A stretch of DNA of 64,000 nucleotides from Ilumatobacteraceae bacterium (GCA_017859785.1 JAFMMJ010000002.1:1-64000); one strand, 5' to 3'; positions 1 through 9,490 are shown, counted from the stretch's first letter. Numbers and translations are program-made. The notes: generated by a model from the sequence alone, not told the origin.

Positions 1-650
1 GCGTCGTGGAGTCGATCGAGCCGGTCGAGGACATCGACGAGGAGGGCGGCGAGGTCGTCGCGCTCATGATCGGCGAGGTCGCAGAGACCGCCACGGCGCT
101 CGATGGGCGCGAGGCGCAACTCGATGGGAAAGGTGGGGGCGTGCGGCACCCAAGCTGACCAGGAACCGACGGTCGCGACGGCGCGCTCACCCGGATGGAG
201 GTCGGGTTGCCATCCGGCGGCGAGAACGCGCGCGGGGCGGTCGGGCACGTGGTCGAAGGCGTAGATCTGTCCGTGTGGATGGGTGATGGTCGCGCCAACC
301 GCCGCCCCGCGATTCTCGAAGATCAGCACGTAGTCGACGTCGGGGGCGGAACCTAGGGCGGTGGTGCGCTCGGTCCAGAGGTCGACCACCTCTCGGGCGC
401 CGCTCACACCGAGGGAGGGAAACGTCGCGTCGTGGTCGGAGGTGTAGAGCACGACTTCGCAGCGACCAGGTCCGAGGGCTGGCCAGCGATTCGGGAACGA
501 CTTCACCCGGTACGGCTCGGGTGACTCGAGACCGCCAACGCAGAAGGGGCAACCGGTCGCCGGAAGGGTCGGCCGTTCGAGACGGCTGCCGTCGACGAGC
601 ACCCGGGTGCCGAGGAACGGGTCGCGCCGCAGCTCAGGCAACTCCGACAC
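1..650 (-). CDS. galT: Galactose-1-phosphate uridylyltransferase (C-terminus beyond window edge)
   Basis: Transfers UMP between UDP-glucose and galactose-1-phosphate in the Leloir pathway (cytoplasmic). The visible 216 codons contain a CPFC zinc-type pair at residues 34-37, a FENRG motif at 112-116 and the family signature HPHGQ at 124-128, whose second His is the uridylylated nucleophile. The rest of the enzyme lies left of base 1. The GTG at 650 overlaps the end of the DeoR gene by 17 bases, so the two genes are translationally linked; a TTG four codons later is an alternative start. Position behind a DeoR regulator and divergent from a sugar importer suggests a sugar operon that includes galactose. 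Family call is firm; exact start is not. Confidence 0.9.
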   Translation of the reverse strand, partial: MSELPELRRDPFLGTRVLVDGSRLERPTLPATGCPFCVGGLESPEPYRVKSFPNRWPALGPGRCEVVLYTSDHDATFPSLGVSGAREVVDLWTERTTALGSAPDVDYVLIFENRGAAVGATITHPHGQIYAFDHVPDRPARVLAAGWQPDLHPGERAVATVGSWSAWVPHAPTFPIELRLAPIERRGGLCDLADHERDDLAALLVDVLDRLDRLHD

Positions 651-1500
651 CTCCGGCCTCTGCGGAGGTGAGCACCACCACGAGGTCTCGCACCTGTGCC
701 GACAAGAAGTCGATGGTCTGGTCGGCGAGGCCGGCATCGGTCACGAGCGTGTCGACACCGTCGAATCCGGTGATGGTGGCGAGACCGGTAACGCCCCACT
801 TCGCGTGGTCGGCAAGCACGGTGACGCGGTCAGCGGCGGTGATGAATGCACGGTTCGTCTCAGCCTCAAGGAGGTTGGGTGTGGTGAATCCGGCACGCTC
901 ATGCATCCCGTGAACTCCCATGAATACGTGATCGAGGTGGAATGAACCAAGGGAGTCGACGGCGACTGGTCCGACGAGGGCTTCAGAGGGTGTGCGCTCC
1001 CCGCCGGTCAGGATCACCGTTCGGTCGCTACGGGGGCTGCCGGCGAACGTCTGGGCGACCCGCATGGAATTGGTCACCACAGTGAGGTCGGCGATCGCCG
1101 CGAGCTCGATTGCCATCCGAGCGGTTGTGGTGCCCGCGGTAAGCCCGATCGACGACCCGGCCTCGACGGCGAGAGCTGCAGTTCGCGCGATCGACTCCTT
1201 CTCGGGGGCGTTCAACATGAACTTCGCGTCGAACCCTGGCTCGTCGGTGGTGTGCCGAAATCGGAGTGTCGCTCCACCGTGCACCTTCTCAGCCAGACCA
1301 GCCGCGTCAAGGGAGTCGAGATCGCGTCGAACGGTCATCTCGCTGACGTCGAGTTCGGCGGCGAGTTCGGCCACGCGGACTGCGCCGTTGCGTCTGAGTT
1401 CGCCAAGGATGATCTCTCGACGATGACGGGCGAGAGTCCGTCGACCGAGATGATGAGTGGACCCTCCGGGTGAGGGGTGTCCTCGGTCGGTCGCGGGCAT
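634..1500 (-). CDS. DeoR-family transcriptional regulator of sugar metabolism
   Basis: A 288-residue regulator. An N-terminal DeoR helix-turn-helix (about residues 28-80) has the recognition helix segment SEMTVRRDLDSL and the family HGGA signature just after it. The rest (about 95-265) is a DeoR sensor domain of the kind that binds phosphorylated sugars. I chose the ATG at 1500 because residues upstream in the longer frame do not resemble the family. It precedes galT in the same direction and is divergent from the ABC importer at 1789, so it probably controls one or both by binding the AT-richer region 1501-1788. The inducer cannot be read from sequence. Confidence 0.9.
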   Translation of the reverse strand: MPATDRGHPSPGGSTHHLGRRTLARHRREIILGELRRNGAVRVAELAAELDVSEMTVRRDLDSLDAAGLAEKVHGGATLRFRHTTDEPGFDAKFMLNAPEKESIARTAALAVEAGSSIGLTAGTTTARMAIELAAIADLTVVTNSMRVAQTFAGSPRSDRTVILTGGERTPSEALVGPVAVDSLGSFHLDHVFMGVHGMHERAGFTTPNLLEAETNRAFITAADRVTVLADHAKWGVTGLATITGFDGVDTLVTDAGLADQTIDFLSAQVRDLVVVLTSAEAGGVGVA

Positions 1501-1507
1501 CCCGCAC

Positions 1508-1536
1508 AGCATGGAGCGCACGTGATTGGAAGTCAA
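1508..1536 (-). promoter_or_regulatory. Candidate promoter for the DeoR-galT operon, possibly leaderless
   Basis: On the minus strand TTGACT (1536-1531) is followed after 17 bases by CATGCT (1513-1508). The ATG at 1500 begins seven bases later, so transcription from here would start at or next to the start codon. The -35 match is good and the -10 match is poor. This is a pattern-based guess. Confidence 0.35.
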
Positions 1537-1710
1537 CAGAATCGAACAAATCAACTGAAAATTTGGACATAAACGACCGATTTGGCGCTCTGTACGTACG
1601 GCCTCGTGGTTGAAGCCGTGTTCACAAGGGGATTTTCATTGTCAGTTCGTTGCTGGCACCTTGCGACAGCGAACATCATTCGAGGGTGTGACCTGTGCGA
1701 ATTCGTGACA

Positions 1711-1754
1711 AAGAGAACAAAACTCTTGACCAACTCCGCCGCACAGGGAAGAAT
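1711..1754 (+). promoter_or_regulatory. Candidate promoter and overlapping inverted repeat before the sugar importer
   Basis: TTGACC (1726-1731), 17 bases, then AAGAAT (1749-1754) form a plausible promoter with the start site about 28 bases before the ATG at 1789. An inverted repeat AAGAG-N7-CTCTT (1711-1727) overlaps the -35 box, where a repressor such as the neighbouring DeoR protein could act. The surrounding 1501-1788 spacer is AT-richer than the coding sequence and I see no gene in it. Confidence 0.35.
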
Positions 1755-1788
1755 CCGGTACACACACCGACTCCAAGGGGGGATTCAC

Positions 1789-3090
1789 ATGGGAGATATG
1801 GATCGTTCGGTACTGACGTCGCAGGGCTTCCGCCCGAACCGACGCCAGTTCCTCATCGGCGCGGCCGGGGTTCTCGGCGCCGGCGCCCTGATGTCAAGCT
1901 GCGGGGGCTCGTCCTCGCTCTCGTTCGGCGCTCGAACCGTTGACGATGGACCGACGAGGCAGTTGAAGGGCCTCATCTCCGCGTATGAGGCGGCGTCGGG
2001 CAACACCGTCGTCTACAACGCGACCGAGTCGAACGCCTTCCAGAACAACCTGTCGCAGTACCTGCAGGGCACTCCTGACGACTGCTTCCAGTGGATGGCC
2101 GGCTACCGCATGCAGTTCTTCGCCGAGCAGGGTCTGCTCACCGACATCAGCGACGTGTGGGACGAGATCGGCGACCAGTTCAACGACTCCTACAAGATCG
2201 CGTCCACCGGCCTCGACGGCAAGCAGTACTTCGTGCCGCAGTCGTGGTACCCGTGGGGTCTGCACTTCCGCAAGTCGATGCTCGCCGAGCTCGGCATCGA
2301 CCCCGATGGCATCTACAACTGGGACGACTTCATGGGGATGCTCGACGGCATGAAGTCCAAGGGCCTCATCGGCTTCGCCGCCGGCGACAAGGGTGGCTGG
2401 GAAGCGATGGGCACCTTCGACATCCTGAACGCCCGCATCAACGGCTACCAGTACCACGTCGACCTGATGGCCGGTCGCGAGCAGTGGACCGACGCCCGCA
2501 CCCGCGAGGTGTTTACCTACTGGGAGCAGCTCGTGCCCTACATGAACGACAACGTTCTCGACCTCGAGTGGGACGGAGCCATGCAGCTCCTTCTGCAGCG
2601 CAAGGCCGGCGCCATGCTCATGGGTTCCTGGTTCGGCGGGAACTTCCTCGAGCAGTCGCAGGAGGACTACGACGACCTCTGGATCATCCCCTTCCCGGAG
2701 ATCAACCCGGAGCACGCTCGCGACACGATCGACGCACCGATCGACGGCTTCTGCGTGGCGGCCAACGGCGAGAACAGCGACGGGGGCAAGGACCTCATCA
2801 AGTTCGCCGGCTCCAAGGAGGGCATGCAGGCCATGCTCGATACCGGAGAGCCGATGACGTCCGCCAACAAGAACCAGGACACATCGTCGTACGACGCCTT
2901 CCAGAAGCAGCAGCTCGCTGTCATGGAAGAGGCGAAGTACATCACGCAGTTCCTCGACCGCGACACCCGGCCCGACTTCGCCGGACCCGTTGTCGGCCCT
3001 GCCATCCAGCAGTGGTTCCGCGATCCGTCCTCGGTCGACGGCATCTTGGAGAGCCTGCAGGAGCAGTGGGACGCCCTCCCGCCGCTCTGA
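1789..3090 (+). CDS. ABC sugar transporter, extracellular solute-binding lipoprotein (Tat-type signal)
   Basis: A 433-residue family 1 extracellular binding protein that delivers a carbohydrate to the permeases encoded next. The N-terminus has a twin-arginine motif NRRQFL (residues 17-22), a hydrophobic stretch and a lipobox-like LMSSC ending at Cys38, so it should be a folded, Tat-exported lipoprotein held on the outer face of the membrane. The ATG at 1789 is preceded by a strong ribosome site AAGGGGGGA. The gene is first in an operon with the two permeases (25 bases, then a 4-base overlap). No ATPase gene is present, so a shared MsiK-like ATPase elsewhere is likely. The sugar is not identifiable. 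Confidence 0.9.
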   Translation: MGDMDRSVLTSQGFRPNRRQFLIGAAGVLGAGALMSSCGGSSSLSFGARTVDDGPTRQLKGLISAYEAASGNTVVYNATESNAFQNNLSQYLQGTPDDCFQWMAGYRMQFFAEQGLLTDISDVWDEIGDQFNDSYKIASTGLDGKQYFVPQSWYPWGLHFRKSMLAELGIDPDGIYNWDDFMGMLDGMKSKGLIGFAAGDKGGWEAMGTFDILNARINGYQYHVDLMAGREQWTDARTREVFTYWEQLVPYMNDNVLDLEWDGAMQLLLQRKAGAMLMGSWFGGNFLEQSQEDYDDLWIIPFPEINPEHARDTIDAPIDGFCVAANGENSDGGKDLIKFAGSKEGMQAMLDTGEPMTSANKNQDTSSYDAFQKQQLAVMEEAKYITQFLDRDTRPDFAGPVVGPAIQQWFRDPSSVDGILESLQEQWDALPPL

Positions 3091-3115
3091 CGCACACCAT
3101 CGCTGACAACTGAAC

Positions 3116-4033
3116 ATGTCCGTGACGACAGCAGGGGAGCCGCGCTCCCGCCGTCGCCGACGCCTGTCATCACGTGGGGACCGAGTAACCCTCGGTTTGT
3201 TCGTCGGACTCCCGACGTTCTTCCACGTGTTGCTGGTGTGGCTGCCGGCGATCGCGACGATCCTGCTGTCGTTCACGTTCTGGACGGGGATCAACTTCTC
3301 CGACATCACCTGGGCCGGCTTCGACAACTACGACAACATCTTCTTCTCGACGCCGGCCTTTTACGACGCGTTGCGAAACAACGCGATCTGGCTGGGGTGG
3401 TTCTTCCTCATCGCCACGCCCCTCGGCGTGTTGCTCGCCTATCAGATCGACCGAGAGATCCGTGGGCATCGCTTCTACCAGTCGGCGTATTACATCCCCG
3501 TCGTCCTGTCCCTCGCCGTTACCGGCATCATCTGGAACTTCATGCTCCGGCCCGATGGTTTCGTGAACGGGTTGCTCGGGCGTGACATCGACAACGCCGT
3601 GTCGTTCTTCGGCAACTACGACATCAACATCTACGTCATCATGGTGATGGCGTCGTGGCGACACATCGGCTACATCATGCTTCTCTACCTCGCGGGTTTG
3701 AAGGCGGTCGACCCGGCCCTTCGTGAGGCCGCCGCCATCGATGGCGCCACTGAATGGGAGACCTTCCGCAAGGTGGTACTTCCGACGATGCGGCCGGTCA
3801 ACATCATCATCGTCGTCATCACGATGATCGAGTCGCTCCGAGCCTTCGACATGGTCTACGTGATCTACGGGACGAGCGCGGGTCTGCCGATCCTCGGCAT
3901 CCTCGTCTTCCAGAACATCGCCGGGGAGGGCGCGTCAATGAAGGGTGCGGCCTACGCGGTCATCCTCTTCGTGCTCTCAATTGGTCCGATCATCGCGTAC
4001 CTGCGACAACAGTTCCGGCAGGACGTCTCATGA
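3116..4033 (+). CDS. ABC sugar transporter permease (MalF/UgpA-like)
   Basis: A 305-residue inner-membrane permease with about six hydrophobic helices. The cytoplasmic EAA loop that contacts the ATPase is clear (REAAAIDGATEWETF, followed by LPTMRP). The N-terminus is short and basic. It follows the binding protein gene and its stop overlaps the start of the second permease (ATGA), which indicates coupled translation and a heterodimeric permease. Homology class is certain; the transported sugar is unknown. Confidence 0.92.
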   Translation: MSVTTAGEPRSRRRRRLSSRGDRVTLGLFVGLPTFFHVLLVWLPAIATILLSFTFWTGINFSDITWAGFDNYDNIFFSTPAFYDALRNNAIWLGWFFLIATPLGVLLAYQIDREIRGHRFYQSAYYIPVVLSLAVTGIIWNFMLRPDGFVNGLLGRDIDNAVSFFGNYDINIYVIMVMASWRHIGYIMLLYLAGLKAVDPALREAAAIDGATEWETFRKVVLPTMRPVNIIIVVITMIESLRAFDMVYVIYGTSAGLPILGILVFQNIAGEGASMKGAAYAVILFVLSIGPIIAYLRQQFRQDVS

Positions 4034-4911
4034 CGGCCACGATCTCCCGTCGGTACCGGGGACGTCAGCGGGTGAAGGACCGCTTCATCTCGATCTTCAT
4101 CGGCATCTTCGCTCTGGTGTGGATCTTCCCGATCGTCTGGACCCTGTGGAGTTCGCTGCGTCCCTACAGCGAGATTCGCGCGAATGGTGTGTTCTCGGTG
4201 CCGGAGAGCATCGGACTTGACAACTACAGCACCGCCATCCAGCGCATGGATCTGCCGACCTACCTGTGGAACTCGTTGATCATCACGGCACCGGCCGTGT
4301 TCCTCACGTTGCTCTTCGGGTCGGTGACCGCCTTCGTCGTCTCGAGGTACTCCTTCCGGTGGAACGTGTCGATGCTGCTGCTGTTCACCGCCGGCAACCT
4401 GCTGCCACCACAGCTCGTCTTCATTCCCGTGTTCAAGGCGTACCTCACCGTCGGAGACTGGCTCGGCAATCGGCGCTTGTTCTACGACTCTCAGTGGGGA
4501 GTGGTGCTCATCCACGTCGCCTTCCAGATGGGCTTCGCCACGTTCGTGCTGTCGAGCTACATGAAGACAATCCCGAAGGAGATCTCCGAGGCGGCGAAGG
4601 TCGATGGTGCTTCGGTCTTCCGCCACTACTGGAATGTCATGCTCCCGCTGCTGCGACCCCCGCTTGCTTCGTTGGCGGTGCTCATGACCACCTGGATCTA
4701 CAACGATTTCTTCTGGGCGCTCGTGCTCATGTCGAACGACTCGAAGCGGCCGATTACCTCGGCGCTCGGCCGATTGCAGGGGGAGTTCGTCACCGATTAC
4801 AACCTGCTCGCCGCGGGTGCCATGATCGCTGCCCTGCCGACCCTCGTCGTGTTCTTCATCCTTCGCCGACAGTTCGTGTCCGGCCTCACGCTCGGAGCGA
4901 CAAAGGGCTGA
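4030..4911 (+). CDS. ABC sugar transporter permease (MalG-like)
   Basis: A 293-residue partner permease. It has about six transmembrane helices and an EAA loop ([12 protein letters not shown] followed by LPLLRP) near the C-terminal third. The ATG at 4030 sits in the ATGA overlap with the previous permease. With the binding protein it makes a carbohydrate-uptake CUT1-type importer. A polytopic N-terminus preceded by basic residues fits the MalG class, and nothing in the sequence looks damaged. Confidence 0.92.
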   Translation: MTATISRRYRGRQRVKDRFISIFIGIFALVWIFPIVWTLWSSLRPYSEIRANGVFSVPESIGLDNYSTAIQRMDLPTYLWNSLIITAPAVFLTLLFGSVTAFVVSRYSFRWNVSMLLLFTAGNLLPPQLVFIPVFKAYLTVGDWLGNRRLFYDSQWGVVLIHVAFQMGFATFVLSSYMKTIPKEISEAAKVDGASVFRHYWNVMLPLLRPPLASLAVLMTTWIYNDFFWALVLMSNDSKRPITSALGRLQGEFVTDYNLLAAGAMIAALPTLVVFFILRRQFVSGLTLGATKG

Positions 4912-5002
4912 GCCGGAGTGTTCGTCGGCGGGGCCCGTTAGCATCCGCGGAGACGTCGGACCTCTTGGTCGGACGCATGCAACAAGTAAGGGAGTACCCC
5001 AC

Positions 5003-5203
5003 ATGGCCAGTGGCACCGTGAAGTTCTTCAATGATCAGAAGGGCTTCGGATTCATCAGCCGCGACGGCGAGGACGACCTGTTCGTCCACTTCTCGAACAT
5101 CGAAGGCTCCGGCCGACGCACCCTGCTCGATGGTCAGCAGGTTGAGTTCGAGGTTGGCGAGGGACGCAAGGGTCCTGAAGCCATCAACGTCAAAGTCGTC
5201 TGA
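5003..5203 (+). CDS. csp: Cold-shock domain protein
   Basis: A 66-residue single OB-fold nucleic-acid-binding protein. Both RNA-binding motifs are intact: KGFGFI (RNP1) and DLFVHFS (RNP2). It binds single-stranded RNA or DNA and acts as an RNA chaperone. The ATG at 5003 is preceded by an AAGGGAG ribosome site. A TAGCAT element at 4939-4944 could be its -10 box, giving a leader of roughly 50 bases. A strong hairpin terminator follows, so it is probably a monocistronic transcript. Confidence 0.96.
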   Translation: MASGTVKFFNDQKGFGFISRDGEDDLFVHFSNIEGSGRRTLLDGQQVEFEVGEGRKGPEAINVKVV

Positions 5204-5249
5204 TTCCACAGACCCCGTTCGATTCGGGTCCTCCCGATAGCACGCGCCG

Positions 5250-5291
5250 ACTCCCGCCTCGCTGAGCGAGCCGGGAGTTCGTCGTTTTCGA
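5250..5291 (+). terminator. Bidirectional rho-independent terminator
   Basis: A near-perfect hairpin has arms ACTCCCG (5250-5256) and CGGGAGT (5272-5278), an inner stem CTCGC/GCGAG and a TGA loop. It is followed by a T-rich run at 5283-5287. It lies between the convergent cold-shock and ppc genes and could stop transcription from both sides. Confidence 0.85.
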
Positions 5292-5297
5292 CCCCAT

Positions 5298-7982
5298 TCA
5301 GCCGCTGTTGCGCAGGCCGGTCGCGATTGCGTTCAGGGTCAGTTGGATACCGCGCTGCACGAGTTCTCCGTCATCGCCCGCCCGCAGGCGCTGCAAGAGA
5401 TCGACCTGAAGGACGTGGAGCGGGTCGAGATAGGGGAACCGGTTCGTGATGCTGCGGGCGAGCACGGGGTTATCGCCGAGGAGATCCTCGGCACCGGTGA
5501 CCTCGCTCAAGAGGCGGAGCGTCGATGAGTGCTCCTCGCTGATCACGGCGAAGAGCCGCTCCGCGGAGGCCCGGTCGACCGCGAGACGGTCCACGTAGCG
5601 TTCGGCGATCCCGAGGTCGACCTTGGCCAGCACCATCGCCGCGTTCGATAGTGCGGTTCTGGTGAAGCGCGAGTCGCGATTCAGTCGAGCCACCTCGTCG
5701 AGGCGGCCGGCGGCCTCCGCGGTCTCGAGCGCAGCGCCGAGTCCGAACCATCCAGGAAGAGACAGTCGGCATTGGCTCCAAGCGAACACCCAGGGGATCG
5801 CGCGGAGGTCGTCGATGCGGTCCGAAGCGGATCGGGAGGCCGGGCGGCTTCCGACGTTGAGTCGGGAGATCTCACTCACCGGGGTGACCGCTCGGAAGAA
5901 GCTGGCGAAGTCGGGGTCGTCGTGAACGAGCGACCGGTAGGCGCGATGGGAGGCGTCAGCGAGGAGGTCCATGAGATCGCTCTCAACGACCGGGTCGTCA
6001 TCGTCGCCGGATCTCAGGGTCGCGGTCAATGTCGCCGACACAAGGGTTTCGAGGTTGCGCGCAGCGGTCACCGGCCGTGAGTACTTCGCAGCGACCATCT
6101 CGCCCTGCTCGGTCACTCGGATATCGCCGTTCACCGTTCCGACGGGCTGCGCGAGGATCGCCTCGTGGGCCGGTCCACCGCCGCGCCCGACCGTTCCCCC
6201 TCGGCCGTGGAAGAGGCGTAAGTGCACACCGTGGCGGGTGGCCACACCGACGAGGCGCCGCTGCGCGCCGTGGAGCGACCACTGCGACATGAGGTAGCCG
6301 CCGTCCTTATTCGAGTCGGAGTAGCCGATCATCACCTCCTGAACGTCCCCGAGAGCCGCCACGCGGCTTCGGTAGGCGGGGAGGGAGAGCAAGCGATCGA
6401 TGACCTCGGGGCCAGACCGCAGGTCGTCGATCGTCTCGAACAGGGGGGCGACGTCGAGCGGGTCGAGACCCGCGTGATCGGCGAGAACCGCGACTTCGAG
6501 GACATCGCTCACCGACTCGGCCTTCGAGATGATCAGTTGACCGAGCACCTCGCTCCCATGGCGTTTCTGAGCGCGGGCCGCTGTATCGAGCACCGCCAAC
6601 TCCGAGAGCACCGCGGGCTCGGAAGCGTCCCCGAGTGTCGCTCGGCCCTCCATGAGATCGATGAGGATTGCGACTCGGTCAGCCTCGGCCGCGGATCGAT
6701 AGTCGAGCCCTAATGATCGGGTGAGATCGGCGATGACCTGTTCATGCACCGCCGAGTTCTGACGGAGATCAAGGCGGCAGAGATGTGTTCCGAAGGTGGC
6801 GATCGCTCGTCGGAGCGGAGCAACCCGATGTCGGGCGAGATCCCCGGCGCCGTGCGACGCGAGGGAACGCTCAACCGCGCGGAGATCATCGACGCAGTCC
6901 ACGATCGATCCGTAGGGGGAGAGCGGTGCTCTCGGCTCGGGCCCCGGAACCGCGTCGAGGACCTGGTCGAAGGTCGCCCAGAGGCGGGCGTGGATGCCTC
7001 GGAGCGCCCTCCGGTAGGGCTCGTCGGCTCGGAAGACCGAGTCGTCACCCGAGGCGTCGGCGAGAGCGAGCAGCTCGGCGGTTGGGGTCACGAGGCGCGC
7101 CGACATCGAGAGGCTGCGCGAGAGATCGATGAGCCCGAGCAGATGGTGGCGGGCCGCTGCTGTCGCGTTCGCCGTGACCGCGTGCTCGAGGACCTCAGAG
7201 GTGACGAAGGGGTTGCCGTCACGGTCCCCTCCGATCCACGACCCCATTTGGATGAGGCCGGTGCCGTCGATCTTGGCGCCAAGTCGTTCCTCAGCGAGGC
7301 GCTCAACCTCCGCCTGGAGTTGTGGCACAACGATGAAGAGACTCGACGCGTAGTAGCGGAGCGCTTCGTTGACCTCGTCGTTGACCCGCAACTTCGAGAG
7401 GCGCAGGATCGCCGTCTGCCAGAGGGTGAGCACCTCGTCGCGCATCGCTGCGTCGACCTCGGCGGTGGCTGATACCGAGGAGGCGACGAGCCTCCGATGC
7501 TCGAGGTGGCCTGAGATTCGCTCGACGACATCGAGGATGGTCTGGCGTCGTACCTCGGTCGGATGGGCGGTGAGCACCGGGGACACGTGAAGTCGACCGA
7601 GGGCCTCGAAGACATCGGTTGGATCGACGCCGCTGTCGAGGAGCGCACTCATTGTCGCGGCGACACCGCCGGGACGGTCGGTCTCTCCGGCGTCGAGGTG
7701 CTCGCGACGTCGATGCTCGAGGTGGAGATCCTCAGCGGTGTTGGCGAGCAGGGCCAGCCACCCGAAGGCTCGGACGACGTGCAAGATGTCGTCGATTTCC
7801 GCCCCGTCGAGGTCGGCACCGAGATCGGAGATCGGGGAGTGCCCTTGGCGTCGCGACTCCACCGCAGTGCGCCGTACCCGTTCGATGAGATCGAACACGG
7901 CCTCGCCGGCCTGCTCGGCGATCACCTCGCCGAGAATTCGGCCAAGGAGGCGGATGTTGTCTCCGGAGTCGATGTCGGTCAT
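5298..7982 (-). CDS. ppc: Phosphoenolpyruvate carboxylase
   Basis: An 894-residue enzyme that carboxylates PEP to oxaloacetate, replenishing the TCA cycle. Catalytic landmarks are in order: TAHPTE with the essential His140, GGDRDGNPFVT, SDSNKDGGY, the glycine loop FHGRGGTVGRGGGP, and NVGSRPASR near the C-terminal third. The protein ends RNSG, a conservative variant of the usual RNTG tail. I chose the ATG at 7982, preceded by a GGGGGGAC ribosome site; the frame stays open 5' of it but looks non-coding. It is divergent from glgA with 82 bases between them. Confidence 0.97.
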   Translation of the reverse strand: MTDIDSGDNIRLLGRILGEVIAEQAGEAVFDLIERVRRTAVESRRQGHSPISDLGADLDGAEIDDILHVVRAFGWLALLANTAEDLHLEHRRREHLDAGETDRPGGVAATMSALLDSGVDPTDVFEALGRLHVSPVLTAHPTEVRRQTILDVVERISGHLEHRRLVASSVSATAEVDAAMRDEVLTLWQTAILRLSKLRVNDEVNEALRYYASSLFIVVPQLQAEVERLAEERLGAKIDGTGLIQMGSWIGGDRDGNPFVTSEVLEHAVTANATAAARHHLLGLIDLSRSLSMSARLVTPTAELLALADASGDDSVFRADEPYRRALRGIHARLWATFDQVLDAVPGPEPRAPLSPYGSIVDCVDDLRAVERSLASHGAGDLARHRVAPLRRAIATFGTHLCRLDLRQNSAVHEQVIADLTRSLGLDYRSAAEADRVAILIDLMEGRATLGDASEPAVLSELAVLDTAARAQKRHGSEVLGQLIISKAESVSDVLEVAVLADHAGLDPLDVAPLFETIDDLRSGPEVIDRLLSLPAYRSRVAALGDVQEVMIGYSDSNKDGGYLMSQWSLHGAQRRLVGVATRHGVHLRLFHGRGGTVGRGGGPAHEAILAQPVGTVNGDIRVTEQGEMVAAKYSRPVTAARNLETLVSATLTATLRSGDDDDPVVESDLMDLLADASHRAYRSLVHDDPDFASFFRAVTPVSEISRLNVGSRPASRSASDRIDDLRAIPWVFAWSQCRLSLPGWFGLGAALETAEAAGRLDEVARLNRDSRFTRTALSNAAMVLAKVDLGIAERYVDRLAVDRASAERLFAVISEEHSSTLRLLSEVTGAEDLLGDNPVLARSITNRFPYLDPLHVLQVDLLQRLRAGDDGELVQRGIQLTLNAIATGLRNSG

Positions 7983-8064
7983 GTCCCCCCATTGTGCGTC
8001 GGATCGGGGCGGATCGGACGACTGCTCAGGTGCGCTCGGGTCGACGATCCACCACAATGTGGAC

Positions 8065-9447
8065 GTGCGCATCACCTTCGCGACCGCCGAGCTCGCGCCA
8101 TTGGCCACGGTCGGCGGCCTCGCCGCCGCGGCAAGTGGGCTGGTCGGGGCGCTCCGTCGCGCGGGAGTTGAGGTTGATGTCCTCCTGCCGGACTACGGCG
8201 GTGTGGAACTCGCCGATGCGGAGCGAATCCCCCTCGTGCTCCCGGACTGGGCGGGACCGGGTTCGATCCGTGTCGGAGAACATCCCATCGCCGGTCGTGT
8301 TCATTTGGTTGAGGTGCCTGGTATCGCTCGAAGTCACCCGTACCTACAACCCGACGGGCGGGGTTGGCTGGATAACACCGAGAGATTCCTTCGATTCGCG
8401 CGCGCCGTCGCGGCGTTCGTCGAGTCGACCCGCCCCGATGTCGCCCATCTCAACGACTGGCATACGGCGACCGCGCTGGCCGCGATCGCCCCCGGAGTTC
8501 CCTCGGTGCTCTCGCTCCACAACCTCGCTCATCAGGGGGCGACGGGGTCGGAGTGGCTCGAGGTGATCGGCCCTCGCGGTCATCACTATGAGTGGTGGGG
8601 AGGGATGAACCCGCTGACGGGAGCGATCGCTCTCGCCGACCGCGTCGTCGCCGTCTCGCCACACCACGCATCGGAGATCTTGAGCGTCGACGGAGGGTTC
8701 GGCCTCGATGGCCCGCTCCGCGATCGGGGAGGGGCCGTGTCGGGGATCCTCAATGGGATCGACACCTCGCTCTGGGATCCGGCATCGGACCCGGCACTCC
8801 CGGCTTCGTTCTCGGTCGATGACCCAGAGCCAAGGGACCAGTCGCGCGCGGCCCTCTCTGAGCGGCTCGGGTTTGCCGACGATGGTCAACTGCTCGCGGT
8901 TGCCGTGACTCGGCTCACCGATCAAAAGGGCATCGACCTCCTCGAACCGGTCGTGCCGCTGCTCGACGAGTTCCCGATGCGTCTCGCCGTTCTTGGCTCG
9001 GGGGAGCGCGATCTCGCCGACCGACTCGGGGCGCTCTCCATCGCCCACCCGGAGCGATTCGCTTTTGTCGAGGGCTATGACGAGCAACTGGCCCACCTCA
9101 TGTTCGCCGGCTCCGACCTTTTCGTGATGCCGAGCCGCTTCGAGCCCTGTGGGCTCACCCAAATGCAGGCGATGCGCTACGGCTCGATTCCGGTGGTGAC
9201 CGGCGTCGGCGGTCTCGTCGACACCGTCCCCGACGTCGACGCCCATCCGCGAGCGGGTCGCGGTTTCGTCGCCGATGGGGCCGAGGTCGGACCCATCATC
9301 TCCGCGTTGCATCGCGCTGCCCGTCGATGCTCGGATCGGCGACGGCTCTCCACCCTTCGCCGTCGTGTCATGTCGGTCGACTGGTCGTGGGACGGCCCAG
9401 CTCGCGAGTACGTCGAGATCTACCGGCAGCTTTCTCGCGGCCACTAA
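8065..9447 (+). CDS. glgA: Glycogen synthase-like glycosyltransferase (GT5)
   Basis: A 460-residue GT-B enzyme that should elongate alpha-1,4-glucan from ADP-glucose. The C-terminal half has the expected RLTDQKG and SRFEPCGLTQMQAM catalytic segments, plus NGID in the middle. The N-terminal donor loop reads TVGGL at residues 15-19 where the family norm is Lys-x-Gly-Gly-Leu, so the usual ADP-glucose-contacting Lys is Thr. Start is the GTG at 8065 (an in-frame GTG at 8059 is possible). glgC follows 43 bases later and supplies ADP-glucose, which supports a glycogen role despite the substitution. Confidence 0.85.
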   Translation: MRITFATAELAPLATVGGLAAAASGLVGALRRAGVEVDVLLPDYGGVELADAERIPLVLPDWAGPGSIRVGEHPIAGRVHLVEVPGIARSHPYLQPDGRGWLDNTERFLRFARAVAAFVESTRPDVAHLNDWHTATALAAIAPGVPSVLSLHNLAHQGATGSEWLEVIGPRGHHYEWWGGMNPLTGAIALADRVVAVSPHHASEILSVDGGFGLDGPLRDRGGAVSGILNGIDTSLWDPASDPALPASFSVDDPEPRDQSRAALSERLGFADDGQLLAVAVTRLTDQKGIDLLEPVVPLLDEFPMRLAVLGSGERDLADRLGALSIAHPERFAFVEGYDEQLAHLMFAGSDLFVMPSRFEPCGLTQMQAMRYGSIPVVTGVGGLVDTVPDVDAHPRAGRGFVADGAEVGPIISALHRAARRCSDRRRLSTLRRRVMSVDWSWDGPAREYVEIYRQLSRGH

Positions 9448-9490
9448 GCCAACCCGAACCGGGTGACGCCGAGCGGTACGCTCAACGCCG

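Noticed and set aside
1894-3327. Long minus-strand open frame (477 codons) opposite the sugar-binding protein gene
   Set aside because: High-GC codon bias leaves antisense frames open. The predicted protein is rich in Arg, Val and Glu repeats with no family features, and the plus-strand gene is unmistakable.
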